The notes beneath the pieces were generated by a model, which did not search any database, had not been told where the DNA came from, and worked only from the letters and a program-made list of their open reading frames with translations. Positions 52,591-61,343 of a stretch of 64,000 nucleotides of DNA are shown piece after piece. The stretch covers positions 1 through 64,000 of the forward strand of contig JAMDDV010000027.1 of assembly GCA_023488455.1 (NCBI GenBank), in the 5' to 3' direction. A program made the translations under genes and the position numbers. The stretch comes from Actinomycetota bacterium. GTDB taxonomy: Bacteria; Actinomycetota; Humimicrobiia; Hakubellales; JAMDDV01. How positions within the stretch are numbered: position 1 is the stretch's first letter; each line of letters opens with the position of its first letter.

Positions 52591-53673
52591 TCAGTAGTTA
52601 GCGAGCACCTCAGTACTTCTTGCTTCTATTTTGTCATTTGAGGAGAGGACCTCAACGATGATCTCAAAGTCAACTTCCTCGCCCATCTCTAAATATCTAA
52701 CCGTCCCTTCAGCTTTTTCAACCGCCCGGCCTCGAGGGTAACTATTTCCTGGCTCCAGTCCAAGGACGTACTCCCTTACTCCAGGGTTTTTCCATTGAGT
52801 CAAATATGGGAGGTTGTCTTTCTTGAACTTCATATGCATACCCATCCCATTGCTCCTATCAAATTTTTCATTCGACAATATTATGTGAGAATAGCCCTGC
52901 CTATCTGCAGGAATATCATGTAGATATACCCTCTCTTTGTAGTCTGGCTGCGGTGCTTCGATAACATTATAGGAATCAAAATATTTCTTTGCCTCTTCAT
53001 CACGTGGGACAACTTTACCATTGAACTCGATCAGTTTTGCGCCCTCATCCAGAAGCGGAAATCCAAAGTTAATATGATAGAGCATCATGACCGGGCTTCT
53101 GCGATTTCCAATGTTAGTTACCGTATCGTTTATCTTTATCCAGAGCCCATCCATAGACATGGTTATTCTTCTCTTAAGCTCAAGGCTGTCAAGAAAAACT
53201 CCTGCCTCCTTTGCCTTGCCTTCAACCCAGAAATAGTACTGATCGCCTTCCCAACTGCTTCCTGTAGAAATGTCATACCCAAGAGAATTTGAAATCCTGC
53301 CATGCAGACCCAGTTCTTCACCATCATCTACGCATGAAGCGCCCATATAACTTGCCCCGCATGTGCAGAGTAGCCCGCCAAAAAAGGTCCTCAGCCACTC
53401 TGTCCCCTGACTTTCATACATAAACGGTGACGTATCGCCTACAGTGGATCTCCAGACAAGCGAGGCACCCTTGTAATCAAAATATGAGATATCAAGGCTC
53501 CTATCCAGTAATACCAGAGCATATAGCCCAGCTGCATTTTTAATTTCAGCAACCCTTACTCCTCGACCAGGGCCATCCGTATATTCCATAAATTTAATGC
53601 CGCCAAGCTGTGAAATATCTCCCGTTTTTTCCATTAATTCTTTCTTGGAATATTTCTTACCAAAAATCTCCAT
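52591..53673 (-). CDS. DUF4432 family aldose-1-epimerase-like protein
   Basis: A 360-residue beta-sandwich of the galactose mutarotase superfamily: GRGVRVAEIKNAAGLYALVLLDRSLDISYFDYKGASLVW, GGLLCTCGASYMGASC, ELGLHGRISN and a C-terminal GLEPGNSYPRGRA. Members are found in sugar-catabolism loci and may interconvert sugar anomers or act on keto sugars. It stands alone among TA pairs, not far from araB/araD and the RhaM gene. Confidence 0.85.
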   Translation of the reverse strand: MEIFGKKYSKKELMEKTGDISQLGGIKFMEYTDGPGRGVRVAEIKNAAGLYALVLLDRSLDISYFDYKGASLVWRSTVGDTSPFMYESQGTEWLRTFFGGLLCTCGASYMGASCVDDGEELGLHGRISNSLGYDISTGSSWEGDQYYFWVEGKAKEAGVFLDSLELKRRITMSMDGLWIKINDTVTNIGNRRSPVMMLYHINFGFPLLDEGAKLIEFNGKVVPRDEEAKKYFDSYNVIEAPQPDYKERVYLHDIPADRQGYSHIILSNEKFDRSNGMGMHMKFKKDNLPYLTQWKNPGVREYVLGLEPGNSYPRGRAVEKAEGTVRYLEMGEEVDFEIIVEVLSSNDKIEARSTEVLANY

Positions 53674-53763
53674 CTCTGCTCCTTGCCAAAGGACTATAAA
53701 TAATACCCTCCAATCTTATCTTTTTCCTATGTAAGTTGCAAACTCTTAGGGAATAAACGAGTA

Positions 53764-54291
53764 TTAGGATAAAATATTCTCTGATATCTTCTTTACATAT
53801 GAATTTGCTGTAAGATTATTCGTGAATATGACGATAATTCTGCCTTTCCCTGTGGCAGATGGAGCAATAATTGCTTCATAACCCAAAGCATGAGCAGAGC
53901 TGGCTATGCTGTTAGGTAGAACTACGCTAGCTACTCTTGTTGCAACTCCAGACACCAATTGATCTTCTTTAACACTCAGTAGTTCAAGGCTTCTCTCATC
54001 TGTCAGGTCAAGAACCTTGCTAAGGGATATGTCTATTTCAGTCACTTTGTATTTATGTTTCAATGGCATTTTGCTCTGGCGTTTTATTTCTGCTAGGCAC
54101 ACATCAGTGGACTCCCCGGTATATAGAGCTCCGAACACTCCCACTAAATGCCATCTTCCAGAATACTTTAAACTACCTTCAACGCTTAATGGATCATGCT
54201 CACTTTGAAGGACGCGGTAACATTTAGTAATAAGTGGAATGGGCAATATCTCGTTGAGCTTTTTCTTGAAATCAACAAGGTCATCTGCCAT
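53764..54291 (-). CDS. RES-domain toxin
   Basis: About 175 residues. The RES signature residues appear in YRVLQ (Arg), GRWH, LYTGES-VCLAE (Glu) and the later VVLPNSIASS (Ser). RES toxins degrade NAD+. The open frame allows TTG 54297 or ATG 54291. The partner Xre antitoxin lies upstream on the same strand, 27 bases away. Confidence 0.88.
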   Translation of the reverse strand: MADDLVDFKKKLNEILPIPLITKCYRVLQSEHDPLSVEGSLKYSGRWHLVGVFGALYTGESTDVCLAEIKRQSKMPLKHKYKVTEIDISLSKVLDLTDERSLELLSVKEDQLVSGVATRVASVVLPNSIASSAHALGYEAIIAPSATGKGRIIVIFTNNLTANSYVKKISENILS

Positions 54292-54324
54292 CAGCAAATA
54301 TCAAAATGTTTAGCCTCACAACCC

Positions 54325-54687
54325 TTAACTAAAATTCCCCCACTCCATATTACCAAGTAAATCTATAATTCCCTGTATGCCCTTCTCTGGAGATTCCGCA
54401 GATATGATCTCTCTAATTGGTGTGCGACCTCCCAATGATTCATTAGGTGTATTCAACCACTCTTCTATATTTTTCTCATCAAACGTATTCAATAGCTTTT
54501 CGCTGAGTTCTTTTATCTTTAATATTACCCTGGTTGACTTCAGATTTGGGTGGATACTGTTCTTATTCTCCCAGCGGATGAGATTTCTTGTACTTACCCC
54601 TAACACTTTCGCAAACATCTCCTGAGAAAAGCCCAATTCGCCTCTTATCTCTTTTATATCTTTAGTGTTAATCAGATTAGCCTTCAC
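54325..54687 (-). CDS. Xre/ParS-type antitoxin of the RES pair
   Basis: A 120-residue protein with a helix-turn-helix (IRGELGFSQEMFAKVLGVSTRNLIRWEN, residues 14-41) and a C-terminal DUF2384-like domain (EEWLNTPNESLGGRTPIREI). The N-P-SLGGRTP segment is diagnostic for RES partners. Start is GTG, with GGAAG upstream. Confidence 0.9.
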   Translation of the reverse strand: MKANLINTKDIKEIRGELGFSQEMFAKVLGVSTRNLIRWENKNSIHPNLKSTRVILKIKELSEKLLNTFDEKNIEEWLNTPNESLGGRTPIREIISAESPEKGIQGIIDLLGNMEWGNFS

Positions 54688-54712
54688 CTAATTCATACTT
54701 CCTTCTAATATA

Positions 54713-54740
54713 AATAATATTTTTGATATCAAATATTATT
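54713..54740. promoter_or_regulatory. Palindrome upstream of the Xre/RES pair (candidate operator)
   Basis: The perfect palindrome TTGATATCAA (54723-54732) is flanked by AATAATAT (54713-54720) and ATATTATT (54733-54740), a second symmetrical layer offset by two bases. It lies about 30 bases ahead of the antitoxin start, where an Xre repressor would act. No clean promoter boxes were identified. Confidence 0.45.
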
Positions 54741-54845
54741 ATAATTATGTCATGACAAAAATCAATAGAGTACACGTGCTCTGTTCTAATCGTCAATCAC
54801 TTATTGAGTTTTTATACTTTCACCCTAAAAAACATAGCAAGCAGT

Positions 54846-54859
54846 ACCTTTAAAAGGTT
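54846..54859. repeat. Perfect palindrome near the LonB-like gene end
   Basis: ACCTTTTAAAAGGT is a perfect 14-base palindrome in the gap between the protease stop (54937) and the Xre gene. It could be an operator or part of transcript-end structure. Nothing else is recognised in this 249-base gap. Confidence 0.3.
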
Positions 54860-54936
54860 ATCCTATGCATTAAATTCATTCTTAGTAACAACTGTTGTAT
54901 TCTGACTAATCAATAAAACTATTTTTTGTATAGTGG

Positions 54937-57378
54937 TTATTTCTTTTCTTCAGCTCTCTCGGAGTAAAAATCTTTATAAAATTCAGCCATATCCCTAAGC
55001 CGTGCATCAGTAAGATAATTCATTGTCCCTTCAGGATAGGTGCCATCTTCTCTTTTTTCCCCTGCCTCGATGCCAGCTAATACCTCCATGCCTTCATCAA
55101 TTCTCGAAATAGAATATATATGAAACTTTCCCTGCTTGACAGCCTCGACAACCTCCTCATCAAGCATGAGGTTTTTTAGATTCTTCTCGGGAATCATCAC
55201 GCCCTGCGTTCCTGTAAGGCCCTTTGCCTTACAGACCTTGAAGAAGCCCTCTATCTTCTGGTTCACACCACCTATCGGCTGGATCTCACCCTTCTGGTTA
55301 ACCGAGCCCGTTACTGCTATATCCTGTCTTAACGGCAGGTTGCTTATGCTTGAAAGGACGGCATAAAGTTCTGCAGAAGAAGCACTATCGCCTTCAACAC
55401 CTTCATAGGACTGCTCAAAGCAGATGCTTGCAGAAAGAGACAGCGGTTTATCCTGTGCATATTTCCAGCCCAGATAACCGCTTAAGATTAAGATACCCTT
55501 ATCGTGAATACTTCCGCTCAACTGGGATTCTCGTTCGATATTTATTATCCCTCCACGACCAAGAAATGTCTTTGCCGTTATCCTGGACGGTTTGCCAAAA
55601 CTGATGTCACCCAAACTATAAACGCTGAGTCCATTAATCTGACCTGCCACCTGTCCCTCTATATCTATCATTATCACACCGCGGATTATTAAATCTCTTA
55701 TGTGTTCCTCAATAAGATTATGCCGGAATATCTTCTCATCAAGCGCCTTCTGCACATCCTCTGCTGTGATTAGTTCATCACCATTATTGCAAGCCCAGTA
55801 ATCAGATTCCATTGCGATTTCCTTGATCTTTGCAAACCTCGATGTCAGCTTTTCCTGATCGCCGGCAAGTCGCACTCCATACTCAATTATTTTTGCAACT
55901 GCTTTCTTATCAAAATGCTTCAATCCGTGTTCCTCGCAGCAGTGACTTATAAATGAACCGTAAGCTTCCAGATTTTCTTCGCTGCGGTTGATTTCAAAAT
56001 CAAAGTCTGCTTTCACACGGAAAATCTCCCAGAAATCTTCATCATACGCAGAAAGCATATGATAAAAAATATTATCACCGATCAAAACAACCTTGACATC
56101 GACAGGCATAGGCTGTGGTTTAAGCCCCTGTGGAGCAATGAGACCAAACTGCTCAAAAGGGTCCTCTATGCCGAGCTCTCCATTCTTAATGGTCCTCTTG
56201 AGTGTCTCCCATACTCCTATATTTGTAAATACATCACGTACATTCAGTAGAAGATAGCCACTGTTTGCAAGGTGAAATGATCCTGCTTTCAACATAGTAT
56301 GATCGCTTAAATACCCTCCCAGGAAAAAGCGTCTCTCGATCTTTCCAAACAGATTACCGTAAGTAGGATTGCTTTCAATTATCACTGGTGGGCCAACTGT
56401 CGTGCTATTATCAACAAAGACATTTATTCGGAAAGGAAGATATGGATCCCTTCCTGCCAACATCTGGGAAGGCTGAAATGTAAATGGCGGTGCGACGGTT
56501 TCCTCAGCTGTTTTAAACAGCTCGAGATTATTTAAAGTATAGCTTTTCAAATCCCTGATAAATTGGTCCAATGACTTAATGCCTCCATATTTCTTCAGCA
56601 TATCGTCAAAAAGATTGGACACTGTGAATTCACCGATGTCGTAGTCCGTTTTTTGTAATTTTGACGTAACATCTTTTTCCAGATCTCTGATCTTCCCAAA
56701 GCTCTCATCTACGAGCTTCATCAGTTCATCGCGCTTCCCATCGATAAGTTTTTTCGTCTCGGGAGTCAGGGATAGATATTCCTCTCTTGACATCGGCTTT
56801 CCATCAGCCATAGGTACAAGGACAGGTCCGACTGTAGTTATCTGCAGCATGAAACCACTCTGGCGCGCCCTTTCCTCGAGCTCCCTCACGATCTCACCCT
56901 GATATCTCTGTCCCTCTTCCAAAAGTCCCTTCCTTTTGTCCTGATATTCTTCGCTGGAGAAAGCCTTCAGGAGGTCCTCTTTTATTTTCTTTAGAAGATT
57001 TTCAACATCAGTTGCGAAATCCTTTCCACTTCCTTTTGGCAAGCTAACTATCTGTGCCCTGTCGGGATCCTGGAAATTGTATATGTAGCACTGATCATCT
57101 GGTTTAAATTCTCCTTCTTTCTTTTCGCGTTCCTTGATCACCTTCTGAATATATGATTTGACCGCAGATACTTTACCCGTTCCGGTCAGACCAGCAACAT
57201 ACATGTTGTAACCGTGCTGTTTCATTGAAAGCCCGAACTCAATTGCCTTAATTGCTCTATCCTGACCGATAAACTCCCTCAGGGGTAACAGATCCTTTGT
57301 GCTATCGAACTTCAGTCTGGCAGGATCACATCTCCACCTTAACTTATCAGCTTCTACTTCATACTTTCCTATATCCAT
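54937..57378 (-). CDS. LonB-like ATP-dependent protease (AAA_32 Lon family)
   Basis: An 813-residue protein. Walker A is AGLTGTGK near residue 62; a long coiled insert (about 100-290) follows, then the AAA core. The C-terminal Lon protease domain has the catalytic serine in EGDSASSAE and lysine in GGVNQKIEGFF. It lacks the N-terminal substrate domain of classical Lon. Such soluble LonB-type enzymes are common in anaerobes. Protease near TA pairs could turn over antitoxins, but that is speculation. Confidence 0.92.
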   Translation of the reverse strand: MDIGKYEVEADKLRWRCDPARLKFDSTKDLLPLREFIGQDRAIKAIEFGLSMKQHGYNMYVAGLTGTGKVSAVKSYIQKVIKEREKKEGEFKPDDQCYIYNFQDPDRAQIVSLPKGSGKDFATDVENLLKKIKEDLLKAFSSEEYQDKRKGLLEEGQRYQGEIVRELEERARQSGFMLQITTVGPVLVPMADGKPMSREEYLSLTPETKKLIDGKRDELMKLVDESFGKIRDLEKDVTSKLQKTDYDIGEFTVSNLFDDMLKKYGGIKSLDQFIRDLKSYTLNNLELFKTAEETVAPPFTFQPSQMLAGRDPYLPFRINVFVDNSTTVGPPVIIESNPTYGNLFGKIERRFFLGGYLSDHTMLKAGSFHLANSGYLLLNVRDVFTNIGVWETLKRTIKNGELGIEDPFEQFGLIAPQGLKPQPMPVDVKVVLIGDNIFYHMLSAYDEDFWEIFRVKADFDFEINRSEENLEAYGSFISHCCEEHGLKHFDKKAVAKIIEYGVRLAGDQEKLTSRFAKIKEIAMESDYWACNNGDELITAEDVQKALDEKIFRHNLIEEHIRDLIIRGVIMIDIEGQVAGQINGLSVYSLGDISFGKPSRITAKTFLGRGGIINIERESQLSGSIHDKGILILSGYLGWKYAQDKPLSLSASICFEQSYEGVEGDSASSAELYAVLSSISNLPLRQDIAVTGSVNQKGEIQPIGGVNQKIEGFFKVCKAKGLTGTQGVMIPEKNLKNLMLDEEVVEAVKQGKFHIYSISRIDEGMEVLAGIEAGEKREDGTYPEGTMNYLTDARLRDMAEFYKDFYSERAEEKK

Positions 57379-57430
57379 TGTTCATCTCCCAAGATACGTT
57401 CCTAAAAATTAAATAAGGGTGAGCTTACGC

Positions 57431-57928
57431 CTAACTAACACCAGGATAAAACAGGTTAAGCTCACTGACTCTTTCGAAGTCATTATCATTCGAAGCCAAA
57501 TTCCCATCACAAAATGAAAATGAATAGTGCGCAATCAATGAATCGAGCATGAGAAGACCATATTTATCCCTAAACCTCTGACTTGATCTAACATCATCAT
57601 ATGATAGTGGAATTATATGCTCAACGACTTTTTCGATCTCGCCTGATTTACTATAATAATCACTGAGGTTTTTCACAGCATCGGGATTACTTCTTAATTT
57701 CTTTACCATGTCGCCAGAAGATATTGCGTTTTTTTGCACGGCTTCAACCTGCATTAGTTTATGCATTACCTCCAAAATTACATTGAGAGAGGTATATGCG
57801 ATCAGCTCTCCCTTACTGCACCTCAGCAAAAAATTGGTGCTCGAATCAGAACTGCCAATGAAATGATAAATGAAAATATTTGAATCAATGAATACCCTAC
57901 TACCAGCTCTCAAGTCATCTAGATTCAA
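57431..57928 (-). CDS. PIN-domain toxin, long form
   Basis: A 165-residue PIN protein: VFIDSNIFIYHF (first aspartate), NVILEVMHK (glutamate), LLMLDSLIAHYSF (aspartate) and ASNDNDFERV (last acids). The middle has an inserted helical hairpin. It overlaps the antitoxin gene by 14 bases. Confidence 0.87.
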   Translation of the reverse strand: MNLDDLRAGSRVFIDSNIFIYHFIGSSDSSTNFLLRCSKGELIAYTSLNVILEVMHKLMQVEAVQKNAISSGDMVKKLRSNPDAVKNLSDYYSKSGEIEKVVEHIIPLSYDDVRSSQRFRDKYGLLMLDSLIAHYSFSFCDGNLASNDNDFERVSELNLFYPGVS

Positions 57929-58166
57929 AGATGTCTTCCCTTGCAGATTCCATTACTTCTTTAAAAGATTTGTCATCGACTTTAAAGAAACCTTTGCTGC
58001 TCAAAACAGCTTGTGCGTTTTCGGGAGAAAATTTCATCTTCCTTTTTATATACTCGGTTATCGCCTCTTCAATAAACTCGTTGAATTTTTTGTTTTCCCT
58101 TACGGCAAATACCTTGGCACTTATGTAAATATCCTCATCTATTGATGTTCCAATCTTTCTTTTCAT
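57915..58166 (-). CDS. Antitoxin of the long PIN toxin (RHH/CopG-like)
   Basis: An 83-residue protein, MKRKIGTSIDEDIYISAKVFAVRENKKFNEFIEEAITEYIKRK, which reads as a ribbon-helix-helix, followed by a tail SSKGFFKVDDKSFKEVMES. I place the start at ATG 58166, which has GGTGAGG ahead of it; the open frame continues upstream to 58226 but includes the promoter. Confidence 0.8.
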   Translation of the reverse strand: MKRKIGTSIDEDIYISAKVFAVRENKKFNEFIEEAITEYIKRKMKFSPENAQAVLSSKGFFKVDDKSFKEVMESAREDIFESR

Positions 58167-58197
58167 GAACCTCACCATTAAGTGCATTATGCCTTGA

Positions 58198-58226
58198 ATT
58201 ATATAGATATCAAGAAAAAATTGCAA
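58198..58226 (-). promoter_or_regulatory. Promoter of the RHH/long-PIN pair
   Basis: On the minus strand TTGCAA (58226-58221) and a perfect TATAAT (58203-58198) have a 17-base spacer. The leader would be about 25 bases. This supports the shorter antitoxin start. Confidence 0.65.
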
Positions 58227-58323
58227 TATTCTTGATTAATATGCAAATACTAATCGCTAACCCTTAAAACTGCTAAAAATAAGCTTAATGGATTAAAAAA
58301 ATAGGTATAAAGCTATACTTATT

Positions 58324-59823
58324 TTAGTATAAGGAGACCATCCTGAAATGAATTCCGATGATTGAAAACCCAATGGTATATGGGAAAAGCCCCGGGTGTC
58401 TGAAAATGCTCCAGAAAAATAACTTCCAGTAATATATACGCCCTCTTTTTCTGATGCCCAATCTCCATATCGATGTAAATAATGCCTTAATGTGATAAAG
58501 GCGAAGTCGGGATAAGTTTCCTTTTGCAGGTTTATATTCCCTTAAAAATGTCCTTATCCTTTCATAATAAAACTTAGGTGAATAGATCGTATCCAGAATC
58601 CGTTTATGTCCATTTAGCAGATCCTGATGATCCATCTTGGGGATAAAATTAAGAGCGGAAGCTATGGTATTATTAGCACTGCTCTCCTTGACAAGCCTAT
58701 TTGTTTTCAAAAGACGCTCATGGAGTCTTGTTTTTGGAAGTGCAGTCAGGAGGCCGACCATTGCTGTTACAATCCCACTTTTTTGAATGAAATCAATCTG
58801 GCGCTGGAAAATCGATGGCTTATCGCTGTCAAAACCAACAATAAAACCTGCCTGAACTTCCATTCCTGCATTTTGGATCTTCTTGACCGATTCCATAAGA
58901 TTTCTATTTTTATTTTGAGATTTGTTGGCTTCCTCAAGACTATCATTGTCAGGAGACTCAATTCCTATGAAAACCGAGTTAATGCCGGCCTTAACCATTA
59001 ACCTCATCAGTTCCTCATCATCGGCTAAATTTATTGAAGCTTGCGTGTTAAAAGTGAAAGGACGGCCTCTCTTCTTTTGCCAATCAATAATAACAGGTAG
59101 CAATTCGTTCTTAACGTTCCTTTTATTGCCAATAAAGTTGTCATCTACGAAAAAGACACCTGCACGCCAACCGTGATTGTAAAGTGCATCAAGTTCGCTG
59201 ATTATTTGTTCCTTGGTTTTGAACCTGGGAGTATGTCCGTTAAGCCTCACTACATCGCAGAATTCACAATCAAAAGGACAACCCCTGGAATATTGGATTG
59301 ACATGGAGTTATATCTTGAAAGATTGATCAAGCTCCACTGGGGAATAACAGATTTTGTTATATCGGGAAACTTTTGTGTAAAATAAATTCTTTCTAGAGA
59401 ACCTTTTTCAAGATCATCTAAGAATGTTTTTATAGTTTCTTCAACCTCACCGAGCACAAGGTGATCAACTTCAGGAAAGTCTTCATAACCTGTTGTAAAA
59501 AGTGGTCCTCCGGCAACAATGGGTTTTCCAAGTCTCTTTACTCTATTAATCACTCTTTTAGATGATTCTTTCTGGACAAGCATGGCGCTTATAAAAACAT
59601 AATCTGCCCATTTTATATCTTCATCTTTTAATATCTCACAGTTCATATCGATCAACTTTTTGTTCCAATTTTCAGGAAGCATGGCAGAGAGAGTTAAAAG
59701 TCCTAATGGAGGATAAGCAGCTTTCTTACCAATTATTTTCAGGGCATTACTAAAGCTCCAGAAAGTCTCCGTGCAGTTTGGATAAACAAGTAAAATATTT
59801 TTATTTAAACAACTCCTATTCAT
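58324..59823 (-). CDS. B12-binding radical SAM protein (DUF4070 group)
   Basis: A 499-residue protein. The N-terminal cobalamin-binding Rossmann region (about 8-140) has PPLGLLTLSAMLP, IVAGGPLFT and LVLGEVEETI; the radical SAM cluster is C182-x3-C186-x2-C189 (GCPFDCEFC), followed by FVDDNFIGNK. The C-terminal DUF4070 part ends in a hydrophobic region (about 455-499) that may sit on the membrane. Class B enzymes methylate or rearrange inert carbons, but this subgroup is uncharacterised. Single gene. Confidence 0.9.
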   Translation of the reverse strand: MNRSCLNKNILLVYPNCTETFWSFSNALKIIGKKAAYPPLGLLTLSAMLPENWNKKLIDMNCEILKDEDIKWADYVFISAMLVQKESSKRVINRVKRLGKPIVAGGPLFTTGYEDFPEVDHLVLGEVEETIKTFLDDLEKGSLERIYFTQKFPDITKSVIPQWSLINLSRYNSMSIQYSRGCPFDCEFCDVVRLNGHTPRFKTKEQIISELDALYNHGWRAGVFFVDDNFIGNKRNVKNELLPVIIDWQKKRGRPFTFNTQASINLADDEELMRLMVKAGINSVFIGIESPDNDSLEEANKSQNKNRNLMESVKKIQNAGMEVQAGFIVGFDSDKPSIFQRQIDFIQKSGIVTAMVGLLTALPKTRLHERLLKTNRLVKESSANNTIASALNFIPKMDHQDLLNGHKRILDTIYSPKFYYERIRTFLREYKPAKGNLSRLRLYHIKALFTSIWRLGIRKRGRIYYWKLFFWSIFRHPGLFPYTIGFSIIGIHFRMVSLY

Positions 59824-59915
59824 TTATACTTAACCCCATTCCAGCTCAATTTAAGTATTACCAAAAAACAAATTTGAAAAATTTTGACAGATAATAGGAT
59901 GAAAGTAAAGCAGAG

Positions 59916-59960
59916 TTGCAAATTTGTTAATATGTGTATAAAATAAAAAATTATGTGTAT
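59916..59960 (+). promoter_or_regulatory. Promoter and direct repeats of the VapBC pair at 59989
   Basis: TTGCAA (59916-59921) and TAAAAT (59939-59944) have a 17-base spacer. TATGTGTAT occurs twice, at 59931-59939 and 59952-59960, two helical turns apart and next to the -10 box. The same nine bases recur ahead of the next TA pair. Confidence 0.6.
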
Positions 59961-59988
59961 TATTAAAATTAAAAGGTGAGGTTAAATT

Positions 59989-60189
59989 ATGCGAACAAAC
60001 ATCGTAATCGATGATGATCTTGTAAAGGATGGTTTAATCATTACAGGACTTAAAACTAAAAAAGAGCTAGTAAACTATGCACTAAAAGAACTGATTAGAA
60101 GAAAAAAGATGTATGAAATACTTAATTTAAAAGGAAAAATTGACTGGAACGCTAACTTAGAGGAAATGCGTGAGAATAGGAAATGGTAA
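59989..60189 (+). CDS. vapB: VapB-family antitoxin
   Basis: A 66-residue protein matching the VapB family: MRTNIVIDDDLVKDGLIITGLKTKKELVNYALKELIRRK is the ribbon-helix-helix, and ILNLKGKIDWNANLEEMRENR is the toxin-binding tail. AAGGTGAGG precedes the ATG. It overlaps vapC by seven bases. Confidence 0.93.
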   Translation: MRTNIVIDDDLVKDGLIITGLKTKKELVNYALKELIRRKKMYEILNLKGKIDWNANLEEMRENRKW

Positions 60190-60575
60190 TTGTTGACACA
60201 TCGGTTTGGATAGACTTCCTCAAAGGTATTGAAAATAAGAAAACTCAAAAGCTAAGCTCTTTAGAAGACCAAAAAATAGATATCTACACAACTGGCTTGA
60301 TAATAAGCGAAATTTTAAGCGGTATTAAGAGCAATGTGATATTTAAGGAATTAGAAAGCAAATTGTTGAACCTTCAAATAGTAAATCCAATATATCCATC
60401 AACATATATAAATGCAGCAACAATTTATAGAGATGGAAGGAAACAGGGAATAACCATAAGAAAAATGATAGATTGCTTAATAGCTCAACTTGCTATTGAA
60501 AATAGCTTATTTCTGCTTCACAAAGATGAAGACTTTGATAAAATAGCTACTTTCACAAATTTAAAAATATATTGA
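60183..60575 (+). CDS. vapC: VapC-family PIN toxin
   Basis: A 130-residue PIN ribonuclease: VIVDTSVWIDFLKG (D5), IISEILSG (glutamate), IRKMIDCLIAQLAIE (aspartate) and HKDEDFDKIA (last acids). It is the canonical VapC partner of the preceding VapB. Confidence 0.95.
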   Translation: MVIVDTSVWIDFLKGIENKKTQKLSSLEDQKIDIYTTGLIISEILSGIKSNVIFKELESKLLNLQIVNPIYPSTYINAATIYRDGRKQGITIRKMIDCLIAQLAIENSLFLLHKDEDFDKIATFTNLKIY

Positions 60576-60623
60576 CAAAAAACCTATTTTCATTATAATG
60601 GATGTCATTACATATATGTGTAT
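60572..60623 (+). promoter_or_regulatory. Consensus promoter of the RHH-tail/PIN pair
   Basis: TTGACA (60572-60577) and TATAAT (60594-60599) are perfect with a 16-base spacer; the -35 box overlaps the vapC stop codon. TATGTGTAT occurs at 60615-60623, just before the ribosome site. That motif is shared with the upstream VapBC promoter, so cross-regulation between the two pairs is possible. Confidence 0.8.
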
Positions 60624-60635
60624 ATAAGGAAATAG

Positions 60636-60887
60636 ATGAAAAAATTGAACATATACTTTGATGATAATCAATATGAGAACTTAAGAGAAAAAGCCTATAA
60701 GAATAAAACCACAATGTCGGAAATCATTAGGGAGGCAGTTGACGAATATCTAAAAGCGAAAGATAAGAAAAATATAAGAAGAATTGAAGACGATCCAATT
60801 TTTGAGATAATTGGAATGTTTGATTCTGGCATAGGTGACCTCGGCATAAACCATGACAAATATCTCTATGATGAACCCAAGAAATAA
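60636..60887 (+). CDS. Ribbon-helix-helix antitoxin with the conserved DPIF...DKYLY tail
   Basis: An 83-residue protein. Residues 1-44 (KLNIYFDDNQYENLREKAYKN, MSEIIREAVDEYLK) are a ribbon-helix-helix. The tail at 53-78 (DPIFEIIG, SGIGD, DKYLY) is the same as that of the HTH antitoxin at 2616: 16 of 26 positions match with no gaps. Both precede related PIN toxins. Confidence 0.87.
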   Translation: MKKLNIYFDDNQYENLREKAYKNKTTMSEIIREAVDEYLKAKDKKNIRRIEDDPIFEIIGMFDSGIGDLGINHDKYLYDEPKK

Positions 60888-61287
60888 AATATTTGTTGAC
60901 ACAAGTGCCCTTCTACCGCTTAGCGATAAAAGTGATGGGGATCACATAAAAATGTCCAATATTTTTAAGGAAATCACGAAGAATAGCGTAGAGCTAATTA
61001 TTACAGATCATGTTTTTTCTGAAATTCTTACCTTAATTAAAAGAAAAATGAATAGCTACCATGCAATAAAAATGGGTGACCTGATAAGGCAATCCGAGAT
61101 AATAGAAGTCTATTCGCCAAGTAACACTGACAAAGAGCTTGCATGGGATATATTTAAAAAATATTCAGACCAGGATTTCAGCTATACAGATTGCATCAGT
61201 TTTGCTGTAATGAAAAATCTAAAAATCAAAGAGGTCCTTACCCTTGACAAAGATTTTTCAATTTTTGGATTTGAATTGTTGAGTTAA
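60871..61287 (+). CDS. PIN-domain toxin related to the one at 3035
   Basis: About 138 residues; the open frame begins at 60853, but ATG 60871 sits closer to the fold start. IFVDTSALLPLSDKSD, VFSEILTLI, FSYTDCISFAVM and VLTLDKDFSIFGF carry the four acidic positions. It shares DKSD, the F-YTD-SFA segment and the final F-S-FGF with the toxin at 3035. No separate ribosome site, so coupling to the antitoxin is expected. Confidence 0.87.
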   Translation: MNPRNKIFVDTSALLPLSDKSDGDHIKMSNIFKEITKNSVELIITDHVFSEILTLIKRKMNSYHAIKMGDLIRQSEIIEVYSPSNTDKELAWDIFKKYSDQDFSYTDCISFAVMKNLKIKEVLTLDKDFSIFGFELLS

Positions 61288-61343
61288 AAATTGTCAAAAT
61301 AAGATCAACCCGCTGGTATTCCTTATATGCTCCAAATCTAAAT

